The position numbers were made by a program, and so were the translations under genes. Under the pieces are notes generated by a model. It was given only the letters and a program-made list of their open reading frames with translations, did not search any database and had not been told where the DNA came from. 64,000 nucleotides of DNA from Sphingobacterium spiritivorum ATCC 33861 (lineage in GTDB: Bacteria > Bacteroidota > Bacteroidia > Sphingobacteriales > Sphingobacteriaceae): assembly GCF_000143765.1 (NCBI RefSeq), contig NZ_GL379776.1, forward strand, positions 64,465 through 128,464, read 5' to 3'. Shown one piece after another: positions 8,889 through 17,911 of the stretch (the stretch's first letter is position 1; every line of letters starts with the position of its first letter).

Positions 8889-11078
8889 ATGTCAGACTTA
8901 AGATTCCAGGCCGTAGAAGCAGCAGGTGGCAGACCTAAGACCTCTACACAACCATTGGCATTGCAAAAAGCAACAGCCCTTTATGGTAAAAATGTTTTTA
9001 CTATCTCTAAAATGAAAGATTTTCTACCAAAAAACTCTTACAAGCAGTTGGTAGAGATCATTGAAGAGGGAACAACGATTGACCGTGACTTGGCAGAACA
9101 CATCTCTCAGGCAATGAAATCCTGGGCGATTGCCAATGGAGCTTCACACTACACGCACTGGTTTCAACCATTAACAGGCTCTACAGCTGAAAAACACGAT
9201 GCTTTCTTTGAGCCGGACAGTGATGGTAGTGCAATTGAAAAATTTACTGCTGACGCATTAGTTCAACAAGAGCCGGATGCTTCCAGCTTCCCTAACGGAG
9301 GTATTCGTAATACCTTTGAAGCCAGAGGTTATACAGCATGGGATCCGACTTCGCCTGCATTTATTTTCGAAACAGGTGGTGGCAAGACCTTATGTATCCC
9401 TACTGTTTTTGTATCCTATACCGGTGAGTCTTTAGATTATAAAGCACCTCTACTGAAAGCAATCAATTCTATTGACAAAGCTGCTGTAGAAGTGGCTCAG
9501 TACTTTGATAAGGCTGTCACTAAAGTTACTCCATCTTTGGGTATCGAGCAGGAATATTTCCTTGTAGATCTTGCTTTATACAATGCAAGACCTGACTTAC
9601 AGCTTACAGGCCGTACATTATTCGGACATATTTCAGCAAAAGGTCAGCAGTTAGAAGATCATTATTTCGGAGCTATCCCTGAGCGTGTACTTGCGTTTAT
9701 GGTAGATCTTGAAAATGAGTCTTTGAAACTGGGTATTCCTTTAAAAACAAGACACAATGAAGTTGCTCCTTCGCAATTTGAGTGTGCGCCGATGTTTGAA
9801 GAAATCAACTTAGCTATCGACCACAATCAATTGTTACAAAATGTAATGGATCAGGTAGCTTTACGCCACAGTTTCAAAGTGTTACTACATGAGAAACCTT
9901 ATAGCGGTGTTAACGGATCAGGAAAACACAATAACTGGTCTCTGATCACAAATACAGGTGTCAACTTATTGTCTCCGGGCAAAACTCCAAAAAACAATCT
10001 GATGTTCCTGACTTTCTTCGTGAATACGATCAAAGCTGTTCATGAGCATGCAGATTTGTTACGTGCATCTATCGCAAGTGCGAGCAATGATCACCGTCTG
10101 GGTGCCAATGAAGCGCCACCTGCGATCATTTCTATCTTCCTGGGTTCTCAACTGGATGAATTACTGGAAGAAGTTGAATCTGCACGTGTAGCTAAAAAAG
10201 TAAAAGCTGAAGCAAACTTATGGCATGGTATTCCAAAAATCCCTGAATTGAGATTGGATAACACAGATCGTAACCGTACTTCTCCTTTCGCCTTTACGGG
10301 TAATAAATTTGAATTCCGTGCAGTAGGTTCATCTGCAAACTCAGCATTGCCAATGACAGTATTGAATGCTATTGTAGCAAATCAGCTGGCTGAATTTAAA
10401 ATCGAAGTAGACAAACAAATTAAAAAAGGAACCAAAAAAGATCTTGCGATCCTAAATGTTGTCCGCAAATACATCAAAGAATCAAAAGCTATCCGTTTTG
10501 AAGGCAATGGTTACAGTGATGAGTGGGAACAAGAAGCTGCAGCAAGAGGATTGTCTAATATCAAGTCTACTCCTAAAGCATTGGATATCTACACGAAAGA
10601 AAGTTCTCTTGATCTCTTCGAAAAAATGGGTATCTACAGCCACCGTGAAAGCGAAGCACGTCACGAGATTTTGTTGGAGAACTTCTACAAGAAACTTCAG
10701 ATCGAAGCGCGTGTTATCGGTGAGATCGTAAGTAGTCTGATCGCTCCTGCAGCATTCACCTACCAAAATGATCTGATCACGAATGTAAAAGGATTAAAAG
10801 ATCTGGGTCTTCCAAAAGAAGCATACAGTTCTCAGCTGAACCTGATCGAACGTATCTCTAAACATGCTAACACAATTCTTGAAGAAGCAGAAGCTATGCG
10901 TCAGGAACGTAAAAAAGCAAATGCTCTGGAAGATGTACGTGAGCGCTCTATTGCTTATGACGAATTGGTAAAACCATATTTCGATCAGATTCGTTACCAT
11001 GTTAACAAACTGGAGCAAATCGTAGATGATAGTAAATGGCCTTTACCGAAATTAAGAGAGTTACTTTTCATTAGATAA
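8889..11078 (+). CDS. glnN: Glutamine synthetase type III
   Basis: This enzyme makes glutamine from glutamate and ammonia using ATP, the main route of ammonium assimilation. The 729-residue length matches type III, which is much longer than type I (about 470). Recognisable blocks are ASHYTHWFQPLTG, NGGIRNTFEARGYTAWDP, PSLGIEQEYFLVD (Glu metal ligands), KTRHNEVAPSQFECAP, GVNGSGKHNNWS and HRLGANEAPPAIIS. The C-terminal 200 residues are helical and specific to this type. It is cytosolic and oligomeric by family. It stands alone, with a long AT-rich leader upstream and a hairpin terminator downstream. Other ammonium genes of the window are at 42-47 kb. Confidence 0.97.
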   Translation: MSDLRFQAVEAAGGRPKTSTQPLALQKATALYGKNVFTISKMKDFLPKNSYKQLVEIIEEGTTIDRDLAEHISQAMKSWAIANGASHYTHWFQPLTGSTAEKHDAFFEPDSDGSAIEKFTADALVQQEPDASSFPNGGIRNTFEARGYTAWDPTSPAFIFETGGGKTLCIPTVFVSYTGESLDYKAPLLKAINSIDKAAVEVAQYFDKAVTKVTPSLGIEQEYFLVDLALYNARPDLQLTGRTLFGHISAKGQQLEDHYFGAIPERVLAFMVDLENESLKLGIPLKTRHNEVAPSQFECAPMFEEINLAIDHNQLLQNVMDQVALRHSFKVLLHEKPYSGVNGSGKHNNWSLITNTGVNLLSPGKTPKNNLMFLTFFVNTIKAVHEHADLLRASIASASNDHRLGANEAPPAIISIFLGSQLDELLEEVESARVAKKVKAEANLWHGIPKIPELRLDNTDRNRTSPFAFTGNKFEFRAVGSSANSALPMTVLNAIVANQLAEFKIEVDKQIKKGTKKDLAILNVVRKYIKESKAIRFEGNGYSDEWEQEAAARGLSNIKSTPKALDIYTKESSLDLFEKMGIYSHRESEARHEILLENFYKKLQIEARVIGEIVSSLIAPAAFTYQNDLITNVKGLKDLGLPKEAYSSQLNLIERISKHANTILEEAEAMRQERKKANALEDVRERSIAYDELVKPYFDQIRYHVNKLEQIVDDSKWPLPKLRELLFIR

Positions 11079-11142
11079 GTAAAAAATAAGTAACAACTGT
11101 ATCAAAAATCTAAATCAGATACTTGATACGCATTAAATGAAC

Positions 11143-11175
11143 AAATCCCGGATTCATTCAGAATCCGGGATTTTT
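11143..11175 (+). terminator. Intrinsic terminator of glutamine synthetase III
   Basis: A 13-bp stem (AAATCCCGGATTC with GAATCCGGGATTT) with a five-base loop is followed directly by a T run. It lies 65 bases after the glutamine synthetase stop codon. Confidence 0.9.
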
Positions 11176-11234
11176 GCGTATGGTGCATATGTACACATAT
11201 TTTTTTCTGATGAACTCTAGTGAATAGTATTAAA

Positions 11235-12111
11235 ACCTCTCTGCCCTACGGGCATCTCTCCTTAAAAAGGAGAGAATTAACCAGGCTTAACCGTTGTCAC
11301 TTCTCTGGCGCAAGCGTCCGCTTGTGCCTGTATAGTTCTGCCGGTGTGGACACCGGCAAACGCAGTTGATGCGTCTGTTGGCGTCCCCGCCAACAGTATG
11401 CGATACAGATAGTTTCTTAACTATAGAAGCACACAGGTTGTAACTTTATTAACAATATCAACCTTATCAACTTCTTAGTAACCTCTCTGCCCTGCGGGCA
11501 TCTCTCCTTAGAAAGGAGAGAATTAATCTCGGTTTAACAAATATTACTTGTCTGGCGCAAGCGTCCGCTTGTGCCTGTATAATTCTGCCAGTGTGGACAC
11601 CGAAAAACGCAGTTGATGCGTCTGTTGATGTCCACACCAATAGTATGCGATACAGATAGTTTCTTAACTATAGAAGCACACAGGTTGTAACTTTATTAAC
11701 TATATCAACCTTATCAACTTCTTAGTAACCGCCCTGCCCTGCGGGCATCGCTCCTTAAAGAGGAGAGAATTAATCTCGATTTACCAAATATTACTTGTCT
11801 GACGCAAGCATCCGCTTGTGTCTCTATAATGTTGCCGGTGTGGACACCGGCAAACGCAGTTGATGCGTCTGTTGGCGTCCCCTCCAACAGTATGAGATAC
11901 AGATAGTTTCTTAACTATAGAAGCACACAAGTTGTAACTTTATTAACTATATCAACCTTATCAACTTCTTAGTAACCTCTCTGCCCTGCGGGCATCTCTC
12001 CTTAGAAAGGAGAGAATTAAGCTGGCTTAATCGTTGTCACTTTTCTGGCTCAAGCATGTTGTTTGTGCCTTTTAGTATTTACTTTTTTACTCCTCTCCTT
12101 CAAATGGAGAG
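11235..12111 (+). repeat. Tandem array of about 247-bp hairpin-rich units (array 1)
   Basis: Units begin with ACCTCTCTGCCCT-like sequence at 11235, 11481, 11728 and 11975, giving periods of 246, 247 and 247 bases. There are three full copies and a partial fourth that degrades after about 12075. Each unit holds successive short inverted repeats: GCCC/GGGC, CTCTCC/GGAGAG, GGCGCAAGCG/CGCTTGTGCC, GCCGGTG/CACCGGC, CTGTTGGCG/CGCCAACAG and ATAGTT/AACTAT, then an AAC-periodic stretch. No open frame is conserved across units, and no transposase or target duplication is visible. The array fills the gap between the 3' ends of glnN and the DUF808 gene. A related array in the opposite orientation lies at 31.65-32.53 kb. 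The last hairpin (about 12093-12111) could also terminate the DUF808 transcript. Confidence 0.9.
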
Positions 12112-12132
12112 AAAATTATCTTCGCTAAAGAC

Positions 12133-13005
12133 TTAAGCAGCTGTTTTGAAGAGTCCGATCAGTTTTTTGCTGCCTGTCACAAGGGCAACTACCAGAAGTC
12201 CGGCTATCAGTCCGATTGTCACTTCTTTTATTATTGAAGGAATATTCGGAGCGATATGATGTAAATAATCGATATTGTGAACAAAGATACCACCTGAAAC
12301 CAGGATCAACGCGACAGTTCCCACTACCGCCAGACATTTGATAATAATCGGAAGTGAACTTACCAGTAAGTGCCCTAGTTTAGATAACAAGCCTTTATCA
12401 TTTGAATGTTTTATCAGTTTATAACCCGCATCATCCATTCTGACAATTAAAGCCACAATCCCGTACACACCGATAGTAGCGACAAGAGCTACAACAGAAA
12501 CGGTTATAATCTGTAAAGTAAGGCTTTTATCCAACACTGTACCTAATGCTATGATGACAATCTCTACAGAAAGAATAAAATCAGTCGTAACAGCAGATTT
12601 TATTTTAGTTTTTTCGACCTCACTATCATTTTCCTTTCTTTCCGCTATAACTTCATGTCCTTTTTTCGATCGGTGAAAGAAGTATTCAATAATTTTTTCT
12701 ACTCCCTCATAGGCCAGATAAAAACCTCCTAAAACAAGTATAAACTTAATGGCTATCGGAAAAAACACGTTTAAAAGCAAAGCAATAGGAACTATGATAA
12801 GTTTATTAATTAATGATCCTTTTGTAATCGCCCATAATACGGGTAGTTCGCGTGAGGAAAGAAATCCTGTAGCTTTTTCTGCATTGACGGCCAGATCATC
12901 GCCAAGTATTCCTGCTGTTTTTTGTGTGGCTATTTTACTGGTAACTGCTACATCGTCCATTAAAGCAGCTATATCATCCAAAATCGCAAAAAAACCTGAT
13001 GCCAT
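12133..13005 (-). CDS. DUF808 family inner-membrane protein
   Basis: The 290-residue protein matches DUF808 (YedI-like) from its first residues: MASGFFAILDDIAALMDDVAV, then TKGSLINKLIIVPIAL and LGGFYLAYEGVEKIIE. Roughly six hydrophobic segments indicate a multi-pass inner-membrane protein. A short charged loop (about residues 110-130, HRSKKGHEVIAERKEND) faces the cytosol in most models. The family has no established function. It is monocistronic. The 3' end abuts array 1. Confidence 0.88.
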   Translation of the reverse strand: MASGFFAILDDIAALMDDVAVTSKIATQKTAGILGDDLAVNAEKATGFLSSRELPVLWAITKGSLINKLIIVPIALLLNVFFPIAIKFILVLGGFYLAYEGVEKIIEYFFHRSKKGHEVIAERKENDSEVEKTKIKSAVTTDFILSVEIVIIALGTVLDKSLTLQIITVSVVALVATIGVYGIVALIVRMDDAGYKLIKHSNDKGLLSKLGHLLVSSLPIIIKCLAVVGTVALILVSGGIFVHNIDYLHHIAPNIPSIIKEVTIGLIAGLLVVALVTGSKKLIGLFKTAA

Positions 13006-13227
13006 GTGTTATATTTTATTTGTACGGGTATAAAAATATAAATTAAATTCATACATCCGGTAATCTGTTTTTTCTTTCTGAATATAAAAATACCAACCAG
13101 CCATTTCCTGCATTGATACCCCTTATAGATACATTCAGATATAAATGTTAAAACAATTTATTAGCCGGATAAAGCATGCAGTAAACCCTTTCCTCAACAA
13201 AATCCTATTACAAATGTTATATTTCAG

Positions 13228-13806
13228 ATGAAGCCTTTTATAAGTTTACTTTTCTGTCTTGTTATGCTTTCTGCGATTGCTCAGACAGGCACCTACCGAC
13301 GTACAGACAAAACGGGTGCTTCCTGTACTATTGCAGTACAAAAGAGTCAATCCCAGTTGAAAGGTCAGATATTTGCATGGTGGAATACCTCTTCCGGCAC
13401 ACACGGTGCATTCAGCGGACAAGGTATGATTAGAGACAGTATATGCACACTCAGGACTCAGGAAGAAAGTACCTGTTGCGTCAGACTTAGCTTTAGTAAC
13501 AATGCATTAAATGCAATATTTTCAGATTGCAATACTGAAAATCTACCGGAAGATTTTGCGGGTAACTATATTAAAATAACAACTCAAATCCCAGGAGAAT
13601 ACCTGATCAAAACAGCTAAAGCGTATTTTTATAAAACCACCAAAAGCAATTCACACCTCCGGACTTATCTCCTAAAGGGCGACAAGGTGCAAACTGATCT
13701 GGAGAATATTATCGATAATAAATGGGTATTTGTAAATTATACAAATACATCCGGAAAGACTTCAACTGGCTATATGCTTTGGCAGAACTTTAATATAAAA
13801 CCCTGA
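13228..13806 (+). CDS. Secreted protein of unknown function with a possible C-terminal SH3-like domain
   Basis: The 192-residue protein has a clear signal peptide (MKPFISLLFCLVMLSAIAQ, cleavage near residue 19). Residues about 20-115 form a beta-rich region with several Cys residues (GASCTIAV, SICTLRTQEESTCCVRL, FSDCN), so disulfides in the periplasm are likely. The last 65 residues (GEYLIKTAKAYFYKTT to TGYMLWQNF) resemble a bacterial SH3-like domain. I do not recognise the family. It lies alone, and its 3' end converges on the broken lipoprotein gene at 13822. Confidence 0.7.
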   Translation: MKPFISLLFCLVMLSAIAQTGTYRRTDKTGASCTIAVQKSQSQLKGQIFAWWNTSSGTHGAFSGQGMIRDSICTLRTQEESTCCVRLSFSNNALNAIFSDCNTENLPEDFAGNYIKITTQIPGEYLIKTAKAYFYKTTKSNSHLRTYLLKGDKVQTDLENIIDNKWVFVNYTNTSGKTSTGYMLWQNFNIKP

Positions 13807-13821
13807 TGACCAAAAACTGTT

Positions 13822-14595
13822 CTAAGGATTACCCTCATGATCAAAGTCTTTTGTCATTTTAATTGATCCTTTCACATTGATCTGACTTCCTTTGACCAAA
13901 GCCGGATTTACATTTCCTTGTTTTGAAGCATTAAATTTTAGTATTAAGAAGCTGATTGTAGATGTTGAATCCGAAAAATAAGATACCGGCACAGTAAACT
14001 TACCATCTGCCGATATCTTATGGATTTCTTCTTCTCTGTATTCATACATCTGTTCCAGAGGAGTAGATTTCTTTAGAAGAACGCTCTTTGAAACGGACAA
14101 TTCATTTATCTGCTTCAGATTATTCCATTTAATATGGTAATCCTTCTATCTGTCAGCTTCCTTATCCGTAATAATATCCTCCTCATTAACTTCAGCTATA
14201 CATGCTACACTTCCTAATGCATACCATTTATCATTAAGATTTATTGTCAGGTGATAACCTTTATCAACAGAACTATTGGTTTTATAATATCGGGTCTCTG
14301 TTGTGTAATATAATCCCTGTCTTTTCTGAAGCTCCATATCCGCTCCATTGACCTTTATCAGTACACTATCATTGTTAATGATATTCCCCTCTTTGTCAAA
14401 TAGTTTTATAATTATTTCATTATCATTTTTATCGGTGAGACTTTGTGATATCGAAATATCTGCTCCTATAAGAGAAAGAGCTGTAATCTTTTCCTTCGAC
14501 AATCTGGATTCATTACATGAAACAAATGCCGACAAACAAATAAAAGAGCACAGAAACAATTTAAGTCTCACATGTATACTTTTGTAAATAATCAT
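13822..14595 (-). pseudogene. Putative lipoprotein gene interrupted by an in-frame amber codon
   Basis: The frame starts at ATG 14595 with a lipoprotein signal (residues about 10-26, ending FVSC with the lipid-accepting Cys) and runs 149 residues to a TAG at 14146-14148. The same frame stays open after the TAG for 15 more codons, then through a further 92 codons to a stop at 13822. The downstream part has no ATG of its own at its beginning; only a TTG at 14100 could start it. Without the TAG the product would be about 257 residues. A single base change from CAG, AAG, GAG, TGG or TAT/TAC would create the stop. I therefore read one gene with a nonsense mutation or sequencing error. The alternative is a real 149-residue lipoprotein followed by remnant sequence. 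The family is not recognised. Confidence 0.65.
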
Positions 14596-14752
14596 ACCGC
14601 TGATTTTTGTCAGTACATACTGGCATCAATTAGTTTAAATGTACAGATTTTGACTGATCAACAGTATATGTACGATTACAAAATATAAATTTCCTATGAT
14701 AACAGGCTGCAGAAAACTCTTTGTCTTTTTTCTATAAACAGTCTTAATGATA

Positions 14753-16027
14753 TTATATCCCCGATGTAAGAGATTGTTTTTTCAAATATCTCATGTATAA
14801 GACTAATCCCAGAAAAGCAAAGATCAATACAACAGGAAGGATCAGCGTAACCTGTAATACTTCCGGTCCGGCCAGATTCTTTGCTGATCCGAATGCTATA
14901 GCTTCTGCTGAGCCTTCAGCAGCGGTGCTGTATTTTTGAATATCTGCACCTTCAGGTAAATGTTTGACGATTAAATTATCATAAAAATTACCCATAAAAA
15001 TAGTATATATGGACACTGCAAACATCCCGGCTCCGCCAAGCAGATTAATGCCCAGCGCTCCGGATTTAGGAATATTTTCAGCAACAAAACCAATCATAGT
15101 AGGCCAGAAATAACATACGCCTATACCGAATATAAGGGCCGCAAAGAAAATAGAATTTCCGGACAGTGTGCTTAACAGATACAATCCCAAAGCTGCAAAA
15201 ACAGCAGAAAAAAGTAATACACCCTGTGGAGCCAGTTTCTTGACTATAGGTTTTGCAAAAGCACGCCCCACCACCATAATACCGGTTGTAATTGTCAGCA
15301 ACAGAATAGCATTATCCGTTACATTCTTCAGTAAAAGACTGATCCACTGACCGGTAAACAGCTCTGTAATGGCTGTCATGAACATACAGACAAACATAAA
15401 CAGAAATAATGGACTGAAAACAGCTTTGTACATATCACTATTAGAATAGCCGGATGATACACGTTCTGTAACAGGGAATTCAAGTTTTAAGAAAAGGTAA
15501 CCATAAATCAAAGTTGGAATCAACATTGTTGCTACCTGAAATTGCCAGCCTATCCCCAGATTAACGAACAGTGTTACCAAAAGTGTTCCTATGACAATTC
15601 CACCCGGGAACCACAAATGGAAGTAATTAAGACGTGTCGTTTTATCTTCCGGATACAGTGCTGCTACTAATGGATTACAGGCCGCTTCAACCGTTCCATT
15701 GGCGATTCCGATCAGTAAAGTCGAAAAAAACAAAGTCCAGTACCCCTGAGCAAAAATGGTTAATACAATGCCAGCCAGGTGAAACAAAAATGCCATGACA
15801 AGCAAACGTTTCATTCCGATGATATCCACTATAAAACCGCCAACTACAATAGCAAGTGGAAACCCCCAAAAGGCAGTAGCTGTGATGGTTCCTAGCTGTG
15901 TAGCATTCAATTGAAAATCTATACCCAATTGATTCATCATTCCGGCACGTATCCCAAAAGAAAGGGAAGTGACCAGCAAAGCCAGACAACTGGCTGTAAA
16001 AAGTTTGGTTGATTTAATAGTACTCAT
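14753..16027 (-). CDS. MFS transporter, sugar-permease-like
   Basis: This 424-residue protein has about 12 hydrophobic helices and major-facilitator features: GFIVDIIGMKRLLVMAFL after helix 2, and PLVAALYPEDKTTRLNYFHLWFPGG in the first half, which recalls the fucose/glucose-galactose permease branch. A second-half pattern, GVCYFWPTMIGFVAENIPKSGALGINLLGG, also fits. It imports or exports a small solute across the inner membrane, and a sugar is likely but unproven. It has no catabolic genes beside it. A cytosolic loop after helix 6 and a long periplasmic insert (about residues 355-390) are visible. Confidence 0.88.
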   Translation of the reverse strand: MSTIKSTKLFTASCLALLVTSLSFGIRAGMMNQLGIDFQLNATQLGTITATAFWGFPLAIVVGGFIVDIIGMKRLLVMAFLFHLAGIVLTIFAQGYWTLFFSTLLIGIANGTVEAACNPLVAALYPEDKTTRLNYFHLWFPGGIVIGTLLVTLFVNLGIGWQFQVATMLIPTLIYGYLFLKLEFPVTERVSSGYSNSDMYKAVFSPLFLFMFVCMFMTAITELFTGQWISLLLKNVTDNAILLLTITTGIMVVGRAFAKPIVKKLAPQGVLLFSAVFAALGLYLLSTLSGNSIFFAALIFGIGVCYFWPTMIGFVAENIPKSGALGINLLGGAGMFAVSIYTIFMGNFYDNLIVKHLPEGADIQKYSTAAEGSAEAIAFGSAKNLAGPEVLQVTLILPVVLIFAFLGLVLYMRYLKKQSLTSGI

Positions 16028-16215
16028 AATTAGTTGTGATTAAGGTTAAGTGAATTTACAAATTCTATTCACGAATACAATTCTACAGGAAAGAAAAAAC
16101 ACAAATTATTCCCGAAAATAATATTTCAAAAATCACCAATGTGAGAAAAAAAATACTCAGGAAATATACTGATCAGAAGAAACGATCAAAGAAAGGGGAA
16201 AACTACTACCAGCAA

Positions 16216-16578
16216 CTAAATTTGGTAGTTATTTTTTATTTGCTTATAAATACCAATAAACAGGAATACAGGAGTAATAAGAACGAGAATTCTGCCAGTA
16301 ATACTGACCACCTCATGATCGCTCCAATGTCTTGTAAGGATAAAATCATCATATATGGCCTGTTTTGCCCTGAGCTTTTCAGGAAAATCCGGAGGCATAT
16401 CGTCCATTCCCAAAGGGGATTTAAAATAAAGTTGTGTTGTGGGACGATATTTTACGAATACATTGTATTCATTGAACTCATCATCTTGACTCACTCCCAT
16501 CATCAGCCAGATAATAAGCAGCAGCACCACGCTAATAATTAGGTACGGATTGATTTTAGTGTTTTTCTTTTTCAGCAT
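16216..16578 (-). CDS. Small membrane protein, last gene of an unknown four-gene operon
   Basis: The 120-residue protein has two hydrophobic helices, at about residues 13-30 and 92-112, with a 60-residue polar region between (TTQLYFKSPLGMDDMPPDFPEKLRAKQ), so the middle should lie outside the inner membrane. Its start overlaps the end of the upstream gene by 23 bases, indicating translational coupling. I do not recognise the family. An opposite-strand frame at 16141-16542 is its shadow. Confidence 0.65.
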   Translation of the reverse strand: MLKKKNTKINPYLIISVVLLLIIWLMMGVSQDDEFNEYNVFVKYRPTTQLYFKSPLGMDDMPPDFPEKLRAKQAIYDDFILTRHWSDHEVVSITGRILVLITPVFLFIGIYKQIKNNYQI

Positions 16579-17194
16579 TCAGAATAGTCTTAATTCGTTT
16601 ATCAAAGTCTTCCTGATCACTATCAAAATCATCTTTAAATGAATCTCCCATCTGTTGAACAACATTATTTTTATCAATTCTGTAGACTATATAATAGTTC
16701 TCTCCGCTATAAGCATATCCCACAATAATATTATAATCAGGCAGGTATACCGTATTTGGAATTTCTTCAAATCCCTGAATCCTGATTAATGTATGCCTCT
16801 CAGGATCTGCTACGTACAAATGGTAAAATTCATTCGCTCCCCTGGCTCCTGTCCCGGCATAAATCAATACATCCTCCTGCCCGTCTCCGTTAAAATCTTC
16901 GGAACGAAAATCTATCGCTTGGGGAAGAAGAAGAAGTTCTTTCCAAAGTACAGTGCTGGTATTACCGGAAGTCTTTCGCATATAGATTACTGTATCCGGC
17001 GCATCCGGATTTTGAGAAGGTTTTACAGAAAGTACATAAGTACTATCCTTAAAGGGATAATAATCTAATGTGGTATCCTCATTCAGCAGGGCAGTTTCAC
17101 AATACTTAACGCAGCGTACAGCTGTTTTAGCAGTGCTTGTGAAAGTACATATAGACAAGATGAACAGCACGAAAAGAGTTGACAGCTTTTTCAT
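16556..17194 (-). CDS. Exported protein with an FG-GAP/calcium-binding-like loop, unknown function
   Basis: The 212-residue protein has a signal peptide (MKKLSTLFVLFILSICTFTSTAK). Residues 100-108, DFNGDGQED, form a DxNxDGxxD calcium-binding loop as found in FG-GAP and related beta-structured exported proteins. It is followed by VLIYAGTGARGANEFYHLYV, a beta hairpin. The C-terminus is acidic (DDFDSDQEDFDKR). It is third in a four-gene operon, 14 bases after the preceding gene and overlapping the next by 23 bases. The family is not recognised, and a periplasmic location is likely. Confidence 0.7.
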   Translation of the reverse strand: MKKLSTLFVLFILSICTFTSTAKTAVRCVKYCETALLNEDTTLDYYPFKDSTYVLSVKPSQNPDAPDTVIYMRKTSGNTSTVLWKELLLLPQAIDFRSEDFNGDGQEDVLIYAGTGARGANEFYHLYVADPERHTLIRIQGFEEIPNTVYLPDYNIIVGYAYSGENYYIVYRIDKNNVVQQMGDSFKDDFDSDQEDFDKRIKTILNAEKEKH

Positions 17195-17208
17195 AACTTT
17201 TTTTCGAC

Positions 17209-17910
17209 CTAAGGATTTAAATGAGCGATATAGTACAGATGGTTTATATTCTGCTGATTATTAGTATTTTCAGCAACACTGGCTTTCACCATGAAAGTCC
17301 GGTTATCTTTCCACCGTATCTCCTCTACAGCCCAGTCCTTCGTCTGAAAGCTCATTTTCTCAGACAACCGTTTTGCTGGATGAGTTATTTTATCGACATT
17401 CAATATCCCTATAAAACAACTGTTTTTTTCGTAGACATAATTATAATAATACAGTATATAATTACCATCAGGAGAAGGTACAGGGATTTCGACAGCATCA
17501 TCCCCGACAGAGACAATAGCATATTGATATCCGCTGGTGCTGTCAATTAATATACGGTCACTGAATCCTATATGCTCTGCTACATGTATACTATTGACCA
17601 CATACATCTTTAATCCGGGAAAATAACCGGAGTATTCATAACCTCTGAAATCTCCTTTAGCCGAATCGTTGTATTTCTGCAACCGGACTGTTCCTTGTTT
17701 TGTAGGGATCAACATATACCCGTTCGCCTCTTTGAGTGGTAAAGAATCCGGTCTCAGGGCTTGACGGCATAAGTCATACTCTTCCTTCGAAGATTTTTGA
17801 AATTTGATGGAAGGCAGCTTATCATAAGTATCTGCATATCCTACAGCTATCTCCTTCTTCTGCGCCTGAGCAGTCAGGGATACCAATAACAGTAAAATCA
17901 AGATTCTCAT
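17209..17910 (-). CDS. Exported protein of unknown function (operon gene 2)
   Basis: The 233-residue protein has a short signal peptide (MRILILLLLVSLTAQAQ, cleavage near residue 17). The mature part is beta-rich with propeller-like segments such as VEIPVPSPDGNYILYYYNYV and WAVEEIRWKDNRTFMVKASV, which recall WD40-like or PD40 blades but are too few for a full propeller. It lies one base after the stop of the upstream membrane protein and 14 bases before the next gene, so it belongs to the same transcript. I cannot assign a function. Confidence 0.7.
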   Translation of the reverse strand: MRILILLLLVSLTAQAQKKEIAVGYADTYDKLPSIKFQKSSKEEYDLCRQALRPDSLPLKEANGYMLIPTKQGTVRLQKYNDSAKGDFRGYEYSGYFPGLKMYVVNSIHVAEHIGFSDRILIDSTSGYQYAIVSVGDDAVEIPVPSPDGNYILYYYNYVYEKNSCFIGILNVDKITHPAKRLSEKMSFQTKDWAVEEIRWKDNRTFMVKASVAENTNNQQNINHLYYIAHLNP

Positions 17911-17911
17911 A

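Noticed and set aside
11235..12111. CRISPR array or satellite of an insertion sequence
   Set aside because: The units of 247 bp are contiguous with no unique spacers, no cas genes are nearby, and no transposase or target duplications are seen.
13822..14100. Separate 92-residue gene starting with TTG
   Set aside because: It is in frame with the upstream lipoprotein frame across a single TAG, so a split gene is simpler.
16141..16542. Plus-strand frame of 133 codons before the four-gene operon
   Set aside because: It is antisense to the small membrane protein, basic and low in structure, with no family match and no promoter.
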